The notes under the pieces were generated by a model. It did not search any database. It was not told where the DNA came from and saw nothing but the letters and a program-made list of their open reading frames with translations. Positions 44,696-56,625 of a stretch of DNA of 64,000 nucleotides are shown here, piece after piece. Numbering within the stretch: position 1 is the stretch's first letter; each line of letters opens with the position of its first letter. Origin of the DNA: Gonocerus acuteangulatus (lineage: Eukaryota; Arthropoda; Insecta; Hemiptera; Coreidae). A program made the position numbers and the translations under genes. The stretch covers positions 59,598,754-59,662,753 of the forward strand of contig OX328124.1 of NCBI GenBank assembly GCA_946811695.1, written 5' to 3'.

Positions 44696-45003
44696 TTTTG
44701 GCAAAAAATACTCCGCACCCGACTTCAACCGATTAGAACCAAACCATTTTTATTCAACATCAAATCGTTTGTAGTGAAAGAATTTTCGTTTGTGGTTGCA
44801 CAGAAAAAAAGGTTGCAGCCGTTTTTTGAATTTTCAAAATGGCGACTTTTTTATTTTTAGGGATGCGAGTTTTTTTATGGTCCCAATGCATTCGAAATCG
44901 TTTGCAGATGTTGTTACTACTAACAACTACAAACGATTTGACGTCGAATAAAAATGGTTTGGTTCCAATCGGTTGAAGTCGGGTGCGGGGTATTTTTTGA
45001 CCC
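44696..45003. repeat. ~85-bp-arm inverted repeat
   Basis: CCCGACTTCAACCGATTAGA with ACCAAACCATTTTTATTCAA and AAATCGTTTGTAGT at the left (about 44700-44780) is mirrored at 44925-45000. A third short ACAACTACAAACGATTTG lies at 45055. Possibly a decayed MITE. Confidence 0.75.
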
Positions 45004-45410
45004 CTCCGGTTCTCAAAAACGGGGCAAATACAAACGAAATTTTTTTTAGTAGAAACAACTACAAACGATTTGCAATTATTTCAGTCAATGTTCATATTTT
45101 TTTTCGAAAGTGGGGCCCCAAGTTCACAGAGGTGTAAAATCTTGTTTTTTTTTTTCGCTAAGACCTCTATTGAAAAATTATTATGCAATAACTAACAATC
45201 CGATAAAAAGAAATTTAGTGGGTTAGTGGGTCTATATAATCATCGTTTTCTTCCTGGAAGATGGAAAAATATGGGATGCGGATGCTACCCATTCGAAAGC
45301 CTGATAAATATTATACAAAAATATACAGAGGTTGTTAGATTCACCTCAATTGGATTAAACTGCATTTGGTGTTGTTTGCCGTAAAGGCGAAATATTACCA
45401 TAATATTTGG
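45004..45410. other. Unannotated stretch
   Basis: Nothing recognised beyond the stray repeat copy at 45055. Confidence 0.35.
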
Positions 45411-45427
45411 TGGGGGGGGGGGGGGGG

Positions 45428-45715
45428 CTTGGTTAGCTCAGTCGTAGAGCACTGGACTAGTGGTACGCTGGAGGACCTGAGTTCACTACAGATATTTTTC
45501 TTCTAGTATCTTCGTTCGTTGGTTGGATTCGGCCTGCCTGACCGTCCCAGAGTTTAATTAAATTATCAATGGGTACCTGCAAAGGGTAAAATCATGCGGC
45601 CGCGGCATATTACTAACCACACTATCTCTCTGGTGTGCTGTATGGCCAAGAATCAGATACATCTACAGTATCGGTCCCTGTGGACCCTTGTGGCATGTTA
45701 CGGGGCTGATCTGAT
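45428..45715 (+). mobile_element. SINE2 copy with intact tRNA-like head
   Basis: CTTGGTTAGCTCAGTCGTAG (A box) and GGACCTGAGTTC (B box, truncated by a small deletion of the AAATCCCG part) are followed by the body CTGACCGTCCCAG, CACACTATCTCTCTGGTGTG, ATACATCTACAGTATCGG and GTTACGGGGCTGAT. A G run of ~15 immediately precedes the head. It has no long A tail. Confidence 0.8.
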
Positions 45716-46482
45716 TATAAACTTTAAAAATCCAACAATATATAAGCATTATATGGAAGCAAGCTATGATGAAGGAGTTACTGCAAGTCTGAACTTTTTG
45801 ACAGCGTCAATAATAATAAAAAAAAACTACTAAATTTTAAATAGTAAGCAGACTAGAAATAAGCATTCATTAGAAGCGGATAGAGGAATTACCCAGGAAA
45901 CTGAAGCAATAGAAACAGGATTTCAATTGTCTATAACATGGTTGAATTGAGGGTCTGATTGAATACCCAAGAGGGTTTATTAGGGTGGAACCATGGTTGA
46001 GGATTATACAGACATGGAGTGCAATCAATGTTGATTCTAGATCTCTTCCAATTAATGTTCCCTTGATAAGAGGAGCAGAAAAAGAGAGAAGAGAGGAATT
46101 TGTAATTAGCAAAAATGAGCTATTTTCCCGAATTGTGATAATGCAGTTCATTTAAATTTAGTTTTGATTGACAATAGACGAATCTGATTTCTCCCGACAT
46201 TTTTGGGTCAGAGTTCCAAATTAAAATACATGCTCACTCTAAAATTTAATCTACGGACAAAATGGGCCATATTAAATATGACTGAAAATAATATGGTGCA
46301 GGGTGATCTCGGAACGTACGTAAAAACATTTTAAATGAACAATACAAAGTTAATAGGGTGACCAGAAATCCATGTCGTTATTATAATTTTATTTTCTTGC
46401 TCTTCATTTTCGGGGTGAATGGCTCTTCAGTGGCTAAGAGATATTAATAAGGACATCTAATGTAGCATGCCATTAATTGAAA
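45716..46482. other. Unannotated stretch
   Basis: No domain or repeat match recognised. Confidence 0.35.
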
Positions 46483-46492
46483 GTTAAAAAGT

Positions 46493-46494
<2 letters not shown>

Positions 46495-46550
<56 letters not shown>

Positions 46551-46715
46551 ACGCATCGACATAAATCTTGGCCATTAGCACCAACGTCCAGGGTGCAGCC
46601 AGGAATTTTCTCAGCGAGCCCTGAGATGAGAAAATTTCTGGCGCCGGTGGGGATCGAACCCACCATCTCCCGCTTATGAATCTAGCGCGCTAGCCACTAG
46701 ACCACGGGAGACCCC
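46495..46715 (-). mobile_element. SINE1, full length, 53-base poly(A), 12-bp TSD
   Basis: GTTAAAAAGTAA at 46483-46494 and 46716-46727 flanks the element exactly. On the minus strand: GGGGTCTCCCGTGGTCTAGT, head with B box GGGTTCGATCCCCACC, body CCCTGGACGTTGGTGCTAAT, tail GATGCGTCAT and a long A run (46547-46495). The long pure tail and intact TSD imply recent insertion. Confidence 0.95.
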
Positions 46716-46907
46716 GTTAAAAAGTAAATAATAAAACAAATAAATATATATAATAAATTGAATGTAATATCAATTGACCATAAAATTATTTCGCGCGTTA
46801 TCGAAATAGGCAGAAGGTCACTAATATTAAAATGTTCAATTTTATTAGACTCCTCTACAGGCTTCTCACCCTTTTGGTGCCTCTTCGGGGAATATGTTTT
46901 AATATGA

Positions 46908-46979
<72 letters not shown>
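46908..46979. repeat. (TA)n microsatellite
   Basis: Uninterrupted TA run of about 72 bases. Confidence 0.92.
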
Positions 46980-46982
<3 letters not shown>

Positions 46983-47914
46983 GGATTTCAATGAACTTAT
47001 TTAAAAAAATGCTTCGTCTGATTTCAATGACCACATTCGTTAACCAGCACAATCCGCCCATCGGATTATTGTTTTTTGGGTGACATTCGCGCAAAAGAAT
47101 CGTAACACTTACGTTTTTGCGATTATAGGGTTTTAGTTTACTCTTTGCTGATTCTTTAACGCACGGAAAACGAATGAAACCATTTATAAGGTTTTATCTG
47201 TAACGGTTCTTGAGAAAAATGAATAATATTCCATTATATCATTTGACATAACTTTAATACAAACTATGATATTTAAATTTGGGTCTTTTTGCGAAGACCA
47301 CATCCAGTTACTTTTGAAGTAGCAGTAGTGATTTATAACTAGAGCCCGGAAGTTAGGCAAAATGCCTTTTTTTATCTGAATGGATATATTGAAGAATCAG
47401 ATAGAAATAAATATGTTTCAGTGCATTTAGGAAGTGTAAAGACAATTTTTATTTTGCCTTTTTTGCCTATTTTGGCTATTTTAAGATTTAATGCCTTTTT
47501 TACTATTTTTTCTGGGATTTAAACATTTTAAAAAGCACCGTTCATCGAAGACAAAAAAGTTTGCACAAGTTAAATTACATATATCCGTCACAAATATCTA
47601 TTCGAGAGCTCATTTTCCCAACCCATGGATTTAACCTCTATAAATAACAGATCCTTCCTTAGTAGAAGGAATGATGAAGCATAATGAATACCAGGATAGA
47701 GACAGGATGAGAGAAGTACGTCACTTCTTCATCCTCACACCCCTTTTGCTGTGACGATGGTTAGTTAACTGGTACTCCGGATTTCGAAATATTAAGATAT
47801 TGCAGAGGAAGGGAGGAAATAACTTCCCTCTAAGAGGACAATTTTAAAATAAGCTGTTAGTCTACTGTTGAACTTCTTAAAGACAGCTCGTGTGTTCGTT
47901 CTCACTTATTTATC

Positions 47915-49387
47915 ATGCCGAAAGTTTCATCGTTGCGTGGTAAATTACATAGCTATGTTCGCGAATTCGGTTCGGATTTACTTTCTACTGATGGAGCTAT
48001 ACTCTTCTGCAAAGTCTGTGAAAAATCTATCAATCACGATAAAAAGTATTTTATTACTCAACATTTCGCAACAACGAAACATAAATCTAGGATAAATACT
48101 GTTGGTCCTAAGATTAATTTAATTGCAACAGCAGTTACAACATCCAGCAGGCAATCTCAGTTTTCCCTGGATCTATGCAAAGCTTTCTTGGACTCAGGAA
48201 TTCCGTTCTGGAAACTGGAAAATCAATCCCTGAGGACATTTCTGCAAAAGTACACTAAAGAAGAGGTTCCATCAGAATCCACGTTAAGAAAGACGTATTT
48301 AAATATCACCTTTGAAGAGACGATGCAGAGGATTCGACTCAGAGTTGCAGAAAAGAAGATCTGGATCTCCATTGATGAAACTACGGATGCAATGGGACGT
48401 TACATAGCCAATGTTATCATTGGAACCATGGAAGCAAAGCAAACTGACTTATCATCAGTATATCTTTTGAAGACACAGGAGATGGAGAGAGCAAACGGTA
48501 CCACAGTGGCACAGTTGTTTACCAATTCACTAATGCTACTCTGGCCGGACGGAATACGGCATGATGTCCTACTTTTTGTCACAGATGCAGCACCTTACAT
48601 GAAAAAAGCAGCTAAAGCCTTACGAGTTCTCTTTCCTAAAATGCTCCACCCCACTTGTCTAGCACATGGCCTCCACAGAATCGCTGACGAGATAAGAAGT
48701 TTGTATCCTCACGTGGATAAATTAGTTTCTAACGCCAAGAAAATCTGCCTAAAATCACCCTCTCGAATCCGGGGTTTTAAGGACATAGCACCAGAGCTGG
48801 CTTTACCTCCTCAGCCAGTTCTTACCAGATGGGGAACCTGGATCTCAGCAGTAATATATTACTGCAACAACTTGGACAAGATACGTGAGGTAGTTCATGC
48901 AGTATCAGTAGACGAAGTTAGTTCAGTTCGCGAGGTAAAAAAGTTGCTGGACCAAGAAGAGCTTAGTAATAATCTGGCATTTATAAAAGCACATTATAGT
49001 GTGATACCGGAAGCAATCTTGAAGTTAGAGAAAAGAGATGATTCGCTGGTATAATCTATGGGGATCTTCGAAGATGCTGTAAATCAACAGCTCCAAGCAC
49101 CAGGAGAAAAAGGAAAGAGTGTCAGTGAAAAAGTTAAACGTGTTCTGAGTGCTAATGTGGACATCGAACAAATTAAGAACATTCATAATGTTCTGAAAGG
49201 CGAAAATTCTGTTTTAACTGGCATGTGTCCTTTCGATGTAGCTTGTTTCAAATTTGCGCCTATCACTTCAGTGGAAGTAGAACGTTCCTTTTCCATGATG
49301 AAAAACATTCTTTCTGACAAGCGTCTGTCTATGACAGTTGATACTTTAAAAAAGCATCTTGTTGTAGCTTGTAATCAGGGAAAGTAA
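47915..49387 (+). pseudogene. hAT transposase (CGGBP1-like), one internal stop
   Basis: The enzyme cuts at the TIRs and makes 8-bp duplications. ATG at 47915 opens a frame that continues to TAA at 49385-49387 except for TAA at 49052-49054 (codon 380). N-terminal BED-like zinc finger: FCKVCEKSINHD with Cys-Cys and a later QHFATTKH His pair (~residues 32-58). Then a DUF659-like segment (AFLDSGIPFWKLENQSLR) and ISIDETTDAMGRY with D154. FVTDAAPYM holds D224; RWGTW follows near residue 308. The C-terminal hAT dimerisation block VERSFSMMKNILSDKRLS ends near DTLKKHLVVACN. At 490 codons it is near full length; the stop would remove the dimerisation region needed for activity. Confidence 0.9.
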
Positions 49388-49431
49388 GAGTAAGTACATT
49401 ATTTAAAATGCACCTTTTAATTGATAATTAG

Positions 49432-49696
49432 GAATGAGATTCATCTTTGCCTTCACTCCTTGTAAATACCTATTTTAATTAAAGTACTTTTATGTATTTC
49501 AAGTGCCTTTTTGCCTGCCTATTTTAACCAAAATTAAATGCCTAACTTCCGGGCTCTAATAATGAGTAAGATTCATCTTTGCCTTCACTCCTAATAAATG
49601 CCTATTTTAACTAAAGTACTGCCTATTTTCAGTATTTTAACTCCCTTTTTGCCTGCCTATTTTAACCAAAAATAAATGCCTAACTTCCGGGCTCTA
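49432..49696. repeat. Tandem duplication of the hAT right terminus
   Basis: 49432-49558 and 49559-49696 align: GATTCATCTTTGCCTTCACTC, CTATTTTAA, TTTTGCCTGCCTATTTTAAC, AAATGCCTAACTTCCGGGCT. The units differ by small indels. Both end in the full TIR. Confidence 0.92.
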
Positions 49697-50930
49697 TTTA
49701 TAACAGTTACTCGTACTCGCTGATAAGCTTACTGATTAGCTTATAGGTTCTTTGCGGGTTATCTACTACTTCTTGACTCGTTATCTATGGTTATAATTCA
49801 TATTAGATAATGGCAAGCAATATTTATTAATAAAAAGGTTGATATGATCAAAATCAATTCTCTCAACTATGAAATAAGTTATTAAGCATTAAAGTTGACT
49901 GTTTTGCAGGTTATGAAGGATAACAAACAACGTTATTTGTAAACAAACATATTTTATTCCTTTTCTCTCTCTCTTTTTTGGATATTTTACATTTATTAGG
50001 AATTACATGCTATGCGTTTCCGCTCGCTACGTTACGCTCCGCTCGCTCAAGAAGATATCAAAACCGTAGTCAATCCAACTCGCAATTAATAGAATTATAT
50101 TAATTGTAGAGATTCTAGTCTATCCAACTCGCTAAAATTAATAGGATTCCAATAATTTTTCCCAGTAAGAAACCAATCCCTTTTAATTTGTCAGGAACAT
50201 CGCGAACTAATTGTAAAAGACTCATTTTTCTCACTAACATAAGCAGAGCTTTTTCATAAACAAAAGTCAATTCACTGTTGAAGGTTACTTTACTCCCAGC
50301 AAGAACCAATGCAATTGGTCATCGGAATCCTCCAATAGGAAGGCAAAGGACTAATGCGCATGCGCTAAATCACTGATACAATCACTACTGCTACTTCAAA
50401 AGTAACTGGATGTGGTCTTCGCAAAAAGACCCTTAAATTTTTGTTAGGGATTATAGGTAGTTTTAGAAAAGAAATATTTTATTAGAAGGATTTTCTTAAA
50501 TATGTTGAAAACGGTTAGGAAATTTTGGTATGTAGACAGTAACTATTCGAAAATTTTCCACAAAAACGTTTTAACAGACATTTTCGATGCGACAATCACA
50601 GGTGGAGGAATAAGTGATTAAAACCTCGAATGTGTTAGTTTCTTTACATAGAGCGGTTCTTTACGTTTTTTTCCCTCAGTGTTTTTATAATTGATTTTGG
50701 AATATGATATGATTGTAAAAACATATTATTAAAATGAGAACGAATATTTTTTTGTTTGTTTTAGAACTTTTCTAACAGAAGGTATCTAAAGTCTCACTTA
50801 TCTTCAAGATTTCTTAAGAGAAGGTGATTACATTTTTTCTAAATACTAATTACACTTATTCCAAGGTTTCCAAGGATTAGACGTTATAGAAACACGCCAA
50901 GATGTCGCAGTTCCAGCGAGTCAGTCTGTT

Positions 50931-51729
50931 TTCTATTTCATATGACATGTTGGTGTGGTTGGAGAGTGATACAAACAGGGACGGAATTATATTACACGGG
51001 GTGAGGGGGGGGGGGCTTATTACACGTGGGTCTCACTCCTTCTCTGCATAGTCATTACTCATTACCTTCTCTTCACAGACCTTACCCATAGATTTCAAAC
51101 CATGTTCACACAACACATAATTAATGAACTATTATTACACATGTATTTTTGTTTGTATTCCTTTAGCGAGTCCCCATTGTCTGCCGTGGCTGATTACACG
51201 TCCTATGTCCCAAGCACTATATGCCGTGTACACGCAGTGATGTATGAACACGCCGGACATCTGACACACTAACGGTCCCGATAGCATCAAAGGCGACGAC
51301 TCTTCATTACTCGCCGTCTCTTTTAATGGGCCCCCACGCCCAATATGTTTCTTTTTATGAAAAATGACTCTTCTTATCTACTGTGACTAATTATTTTTTA
51401 TGCAACAACATATAACCGAAACATGAAACCAACAAATTAATTGGTTCCTCGGTAAAAATGTATGAAACGTATTTTACTTCTAACGGAATAGACAGCAGAC
51501 TATTCCGAACTATGTTCAAGTCATTTAGCAATTAACACAACATTTACGCCTATACTGCTCCTATGAAGACTACAGGTGAGTACATTTTAGTTTACTACAA
51601 TGCAACAAGATAAAAAATAGTTATTAATAAATTTTCTCATTACAGATCTCTTTACAATTTGGTTCAATAAGTACTTTATTCAAATGTAAGTCCTTTAGCC
51701 GTACTATTACTCCATTCTAGTGATAATGT

Positions 51730-51785
<56 letters not shown>

Positions 51786-53187
51786 CAAAAAATTAAATTC
51801 GCAAAGAAAAATATCAGCAGGAAGAAAAGAAAAAATTGAACCACTTGATATATATGTTGAAATGATGAACCCTATACAGGAAAAAATATGTTCGACAATT
51901 TTCAGATCAAGTGGCACATAACACCAAAAAATATATAAATAAAATTAAACTCAAGCTAATCACTTTTTCAGCCTAAATGTAAGAATATTTTTATGAATCG
52001 AGAGAAGGTTAGTTATATTAAACAATTGAAAATCCCTCGTAATGAAGGCTAAAAATTATTAGGTTTGTAACATTTTTTTTCAAACATTATCATTACTGTT
52101 GACTCTTTTAAGAATGACATACTTTACCTTATCTATAAAACGAAAAAAGAAAGACACACATAAAAACAGTAGGCACTTTTTATTTTGCTTAATATCGATG
52201 ATCATAGAGAGTAATTTGGTAAATTCAAGATATCAACTTCAAGGAGCGGCCCTTTAACCGTGAATTGACAGAGAAAACGTGCTATTTTACGATACGCCAA
52301 GAAACCCGCATCTTTATAAGTCGGAGACGATGAAGGCTGTGAGTTAAAGACTTCTTTACATTATCCAAGTGTCTTAGGAGATAATTATAGTCAACGTAGC
52401 TCAATTTCCTACTTACCAACTTTTTCCCTGTGACCATCGATATATCACATATAAAAAATAAAATGTAACAATCAGGTTCTATAGGCCTTATCAATAGTCA
52501 GCCATCAGCTCAATCTCACAAAAAAGAAATAAATTTTATCGAGAATTGCTTCTTGTTGTTAAGTGAGAACTACTACTCATCAATAATAGGAAAAAATTGA
52601 AAATTTCTGATTTTGTCTTAGGATACTTGTTGAACCTCACTACCATCTCCAGCTGTTGCAGGCTGCTCCAGCTGTTGCAGATTGCTAAAGACCTATTGCT
52701 ACACCATTGCATCTAAATAGATGTATAGAGTCGAGCTGTAGGTTAAATCCCAAGTCCCTATATTAGTAAGAAGATGTGGATCTTGCTGACCCGGGCAGGT
52801 GAGTTGCATCTTGAGTCATCCCTCGTTGTGCAACTCATGTTGCGCAGTTCCTCTCACGGATTTGCCCTTAGGAAGAGAGCGCCTGATTGGTCTACCCTAA
52901 AGAGGACCTGTATGGCTCGTTTAGTTTTTGCGCAATGTGCAAAAGTGGATTCACTTCAATCAACACGAGGAAAGTGCTACATTACTCTGGTGCAAAAATC
53001 ATTCCTAGTTATTAGATTTTACTGGTCAATATTGAATGTTCGCAATGCTGGAGGCCGCGTGTATTGAATTGTGGCAATAGCACTTCTGGGTTATTGGTTC
53101 CATTGTGAACTAGGAGAGGTGGCTTTTCTTTATAAAAAAAAGGGCATTGACTCTAACCTGCCTACAATAAGATTCAGGTACCAACAA
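50931..53187. other. Unannotated stretch with one TA tract
   Basis: (TA)n at 51731-51781. A G run at 51004-51015 may be a MITE scrap. The frame at 52774-53067 (97 codons) begins near GATCTTGCTGACCCGGGCAG but has no recognisable domain. No RNA gene identified. Confidence 0.4.
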
Positions 53188-53443
53188 GCATGGGCTTATG
53201 TAATAAGGAGGGGGGGGGGCTGAGGGGACTGCAGCCCCCACGAATTTTTTTTTTTGTGAGAACGTTTCATGTAAAAAAAGCCTATAACAACGAAAAAGTC
53301 TTCTAGATTTACCCTGGACAACTAGGCGCCTAGAGGACTTTAAAACTCACCATTTTACACTGACATATTTAAAATTTTCCCTGTACCCCAAATGCATAGG
53401 TGCTCCCAGCCCCCCCCCCGATTTTTTTTCGTTATGCGCTAGT
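53188..53443 (+). mobile_element. Diverged GGGCGTATA-type MITE
   Basis: CATGGGCTTATGTAATAAGG, GGGGGGGGCTGAGGGGACTG and CAGCCCCCACGAATTTTT at the left; CCCAGCCCCCCCCCGATTTT near the right. Order and composition match the family; the TIR letters are changed. Confidence 0.65.
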
Positions 53444-55507
53444 GCTAACCAGTATGTACATATCCCACCGTTTAAAGGGACGTTAAAAAGTATAATGAAA
53501 AAATATTGAATTTTGAAAAACGAAAAACATCAAACATAGGGAGCTACAAATATTTAGATATTTATTTTTTATTCAACTTCAATCTAAGACATAATGTAAT
53601 CATTAAATATCAATTTCATCAAGAATAATTTTTATTTATTTCTGATAAGATCACAAAAATAATTATGATATTAGCTTTATTTATTATTTGTTTTTTTCCC
53701 CCTAAATTTCCAAATACATTATTAAATTGAGAGGTAATCTCAGTTCACATTTTCTGGAAATAATAGTGATTCGACTTCAACAGTGTCTTATTCATCAGAA
53801 TCAGTTTCAATCGAAAAATGTAGAGAAACGTGTTCACCAGCTTAGGCTGGCTGAAGGACAGGAAGTTCTCAGGGTCCCTAAAGTGAAGGAAGTTAAAGAG
53901 TACCGCAGATAAAATGTCAGCATTCCAAATTTTATAAAATTGACGATTGAATTTGTTTAAAATGTTTTATAACAAATTTTTTCGTCGGTCTACCGAGCCG
54001 AAATAAAATGAAAATCAAATTCAAACTGACATATAGAATTGATTGGATTCATTTAGAGAGTTAATGAGAGTAGGAAGTGAATATCAATCAATACATATAT
54101 GGATTGAGCAGAATGTAAAGCGATCATGGGTAAGTGGTGTAGGACGTCGGGATACAGCGTGGGTAGGGTCCGTTCGCTACCATATTTACATACCATTACC
54201 CTCCAGACCGACATAGCCAGCAGATCTTGAAGTGATTTTGCAGCCGGGGTTAAGGAACTTGGGCTTTCCTCCTCAGACGCCTATACTATTGGAAGATTCA
54301 AAGCCTTCACAAATTCTTTCAACTATAATCCGGAATTATAAAATAAAATAAGGACAAGAGGTGCGAAAACTGGCGCGGACTTCTAATATTAACATTTTTT
54401 TATATCTATTTTATCACACAGTGCTTTAGTTGCTGTGCTCCCACTATTGAGAGGTGCTTTTTTATTGCACTAGATGATAGAGATCATTTTAAATCCTTGA
54501 TAATGTTCTGGCCTGAAAATTCCCAAAAAGGGAGCTGCTCCTTATTGCTGAAAGCCCGTCAATTTTATTAAACTACTTCGTACCGCCTAACAGTCGATTC
54601 TTTAATTATTTTTTTTCTTTTAATACTTATTCTGCTATTTGGGACACCGGGTCAGCTAGTAAGATAAAAAAAGAAAGTTAATAAGTCAACAATTACATTA
54701 TGCCAAAAAATAAAACTTATAAAACACTTACAATTAATTTGATTCGTTGCATTTCGGGTTGTTCTGCCTACATTTGTCCACCGCCTTATAGGAGGCATAT
54801 TTAGTAAGTCACCAACACACAACACTTTAGTAATTTTATAGAAATTTGTGGCTTTTAGATTTAGTAATATTATAGAAGCACAGCAAAGAGATGTTTAAAT
54901 TTCAAGTGACATTTTACAACAGACAGTTTACATTTTACCAAAGACAATTTGTTTTTGAGTAACGTTACCATCGTATAAAATTTGACAAATATTGACATTA
55001 ATATTTATACGATACTAATGTCACTCAATTGTTTTGCCTTCCCAGAACCCCTCCATTAACACTTAAACTTTATGGTGTGGTATTAAAGTTCAAATTGACC
55101 TTTAAGTATTATTGCGAATCTTTTGTATGGGAAAATAGAAAAGTGGGGTATTTTTTACTTCACGCAAATATAAATTAATTTAAATTGCATTATTATTCTA
55201 TTGTCACCTAGTGATTACTTGTTCTTATTTATTTATTTTTTTTTTTGCTTATACACAAATAACCTAATACGTTAACTCTTAAAAATATTATAATTAAGAA
55301 CATATGTTTTTATTTAAAAATGAATTTGCGTTAAGGAAGTGAAAAAGACCCGAAAAGTGTTGTTTTTAGACTTTTTCAGGCAATTTTTTAAATTTTTCTC
55401 TCCGTAAGAACCATCCTCGTACTTCAAGGAATATTATAAAAAAAGAATTAGCGAAATCGGTTCAGTTGTTCTCGAGATTTGCACTTACCAACACATTTAG
55501 CGATTCA
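53444..55507. other. Unannotated stretch
   Basis: No domain or repeat match. GGGACACCGGGTCAGCTAGT (54639-54658) looks like a generic transposon end, but no partner was found. Confidence 0.35.
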
Positions 55508-56112
55508 TTTTAGTGCGGTTCCTCCCTACCCCATAGGGAGGAACCCCGCTTATAAGGTTGATACAATGAAACAATCCGAAAGTGCCGACAAGAAAATTTC
55601 GCGTTTCAGAACCCCTAGAGACCGAAAATAACGGTGGTTGAAATTTGTATATATATATATATATATATATATTTGTCTGTCAAATGTCAATCGGAGAAAT
55701 AAGAGCTTAAAACTTTAAAGTAATTGATTTCGCTTATTCGAACTGTTCTTTTTGTCTGTTTTTTATTCCTTGTTATTTTTTAATTGCTTATTGTTGGATA
55801 ATGTATTTGAAAATAAAACAAGTTAAGAAAAATAGGAAAAACAATTTAATGTTAGAGATATGGATTTCCAAGATTCCAAGACCTTGTCACTAGCGGGTTC
55901 GTTTCTAGTGTAGCAGACCCTTCCAGGTAAGATTGTAAATCATGACCTTTCAAGACTTTACTACTCACAGGAATGGCGTTAGTGACCTTAAGGGTTGACA
56001 CGCCATTATAATAATTAATTTAAAAAAAAAGACTGGTGGAACCAAAATAATAACTGCTTCTATTTTAATCTTTCCAAATTAGACTAGGGATATGAACGGA
56101 ACCGCGCTAAGA
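55508..56112 (+). mobile_element. Repeat W, short copy
   Basis: Begins TTTTAGTGCGGTTCC, has the same GGAACC hairpin (about 55517-55546), a short TA tract (55648-55672), then jumps to GTCAATCGGAGAAATAAGAG. It ends GGAACCGCGCTAAGATG. Relative to 22621 it lacks ~0.75 kb of the interior. Confidence 0.8.
55958..56028 (+). mobile_element. SINE 3'-tail fragment in W with 6-bp direct repeat
   Basis: AAGACT at 55952-55957 and 56029-56034 flanks a fragment with ATGGCGTTAGTGACCTTAAG, GACACGCCATTATAA and a final A9. The uninterrupted CAAGACTGGTGG site is present in the W copy at 23895, so this is a verified filled/empty pair. Tail order resembles SINE1 but is diverged. Confidence 0.75.
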
Positions 56113-56415
56113 TGATGCAGTCCTGCGAGACGGACTTTTTTTTATATAATAGATCAGCGAAAGAGTCCTCGTAGACTAGAATTTGGGGGTCTCAAATTTT
56201 TCCTCACGGATTCAGCCCATTGCCAAATCATTTTATTGAATTGTCTGATTCAATCTAACCATGTTAAAATTTTAATAATTATCGACATATAAAGGAGTTC
56301 TAGATTCTTGAAATTCTTTAACTGCCATCAGTTAAAAAAGATAAATATTGGACTTATTGGGATTACATCCTCCTAGCCTATACAAAGTTTTACCCATCGT
56401 AACCCAGTCGTAATA
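56113..56415. other. Short unannotated stretch
   Basis: No feature recognised between W and the host TIR element of LINE-B. Confidence 0.4.
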
Positions 56416-56625
56416 TTATAACTAGGGACCAAAAAATCTAACTCGAGTTTCGAATACGTTTTCATTGGAATCAAGAAGAAATTTCTGACCCAAACCTTTG
56501 CAGAAAGTCTCATTTATATTGCTTCATCACCAAAGAAGAGAGGTGAAACTTTATGAACCCAAATACTGGAGAAAACAAATTTTCGAAATTTTAAGGTTAA
56601 TCTACATCATCATCTATTAGCAATA

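Larger units (their letters stand above)
47340..49696 (+). mobile_element. CGGBP1-like hAT transposon with 8-bp TSD
   Basis: TIR TAGAGCCCGGAAGTTAGGCA and complement; TTTATAAC at 47332-47339 and 49697-49704. 2357 bp. TGCCTTTT/TGCCTATTTT subterminal repeats are present at both ends. The right terminus is duplicated: a complete TIR end occurs at 49539-49558 and again at 49677-49696. One transposase gene, broken by a single stop. Confidence 0.95.
47281..50432. mobile_element. 0.8-kb TIR element (8-bp TSD) hosting a hAT
   Basis: Perfectly mirrored ends GGGTCTTTTTGCGAAGACCA... run for ~52 bp. TTAAATTT lies directly outside both ends (47273-47280 and 50433-50440). Without the hAT it is ~790 bp. It contains the GCTCGCTACG..CGCTCGCTC block and two CCAACTCGC copies also seen in 11049-11745. 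The 8-bp duplication fits hAT-type mobilisation; it has no gene of its own. Confidence 0.9.
47090..50930 (+). mobile_element. Repeat W copy split by a nested insertion
   Basis: 50433-50900 matches the 3' part of W (GAAAACGGTTAGGAAATTTTGG, GGAGGAATAAGTGATTAAAACC, ending CGCCAAGATGTCGCAGTTCC). 47100-47280 is weakly like its middle. The two parts are separated by 47281-50432. The left boundary is uncertain. Confidence 0.5.

Noticed and set aside
44315..44728. 137-residue minus-strand protein
   Set aside because: No recognisable domain, and it overlaps an inverted repeat. Kept only as unannotated sequence.
45428..45500. Second tRNA gene
   Set aside because: It is the head of SINE2; the T loop is truncated and the downstream body repeats at 31855.
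49052..49054. Two separate genes in the hAT
   Set aside because: Both parts are in the same frame and together form one transposase; the second lacks an independent function.
52758..53067. snRNA or gene start near CTGACCCGGGCAGGTGAG
   Set aside because: No snRNA consensus fits by eye, and the 97-codon frame has no recognisable domain.
54639..54658. Helitron 3' end (CTAG followed by T)
   Set aside because: No convincing terminal hairpin and no matching TC start were found.
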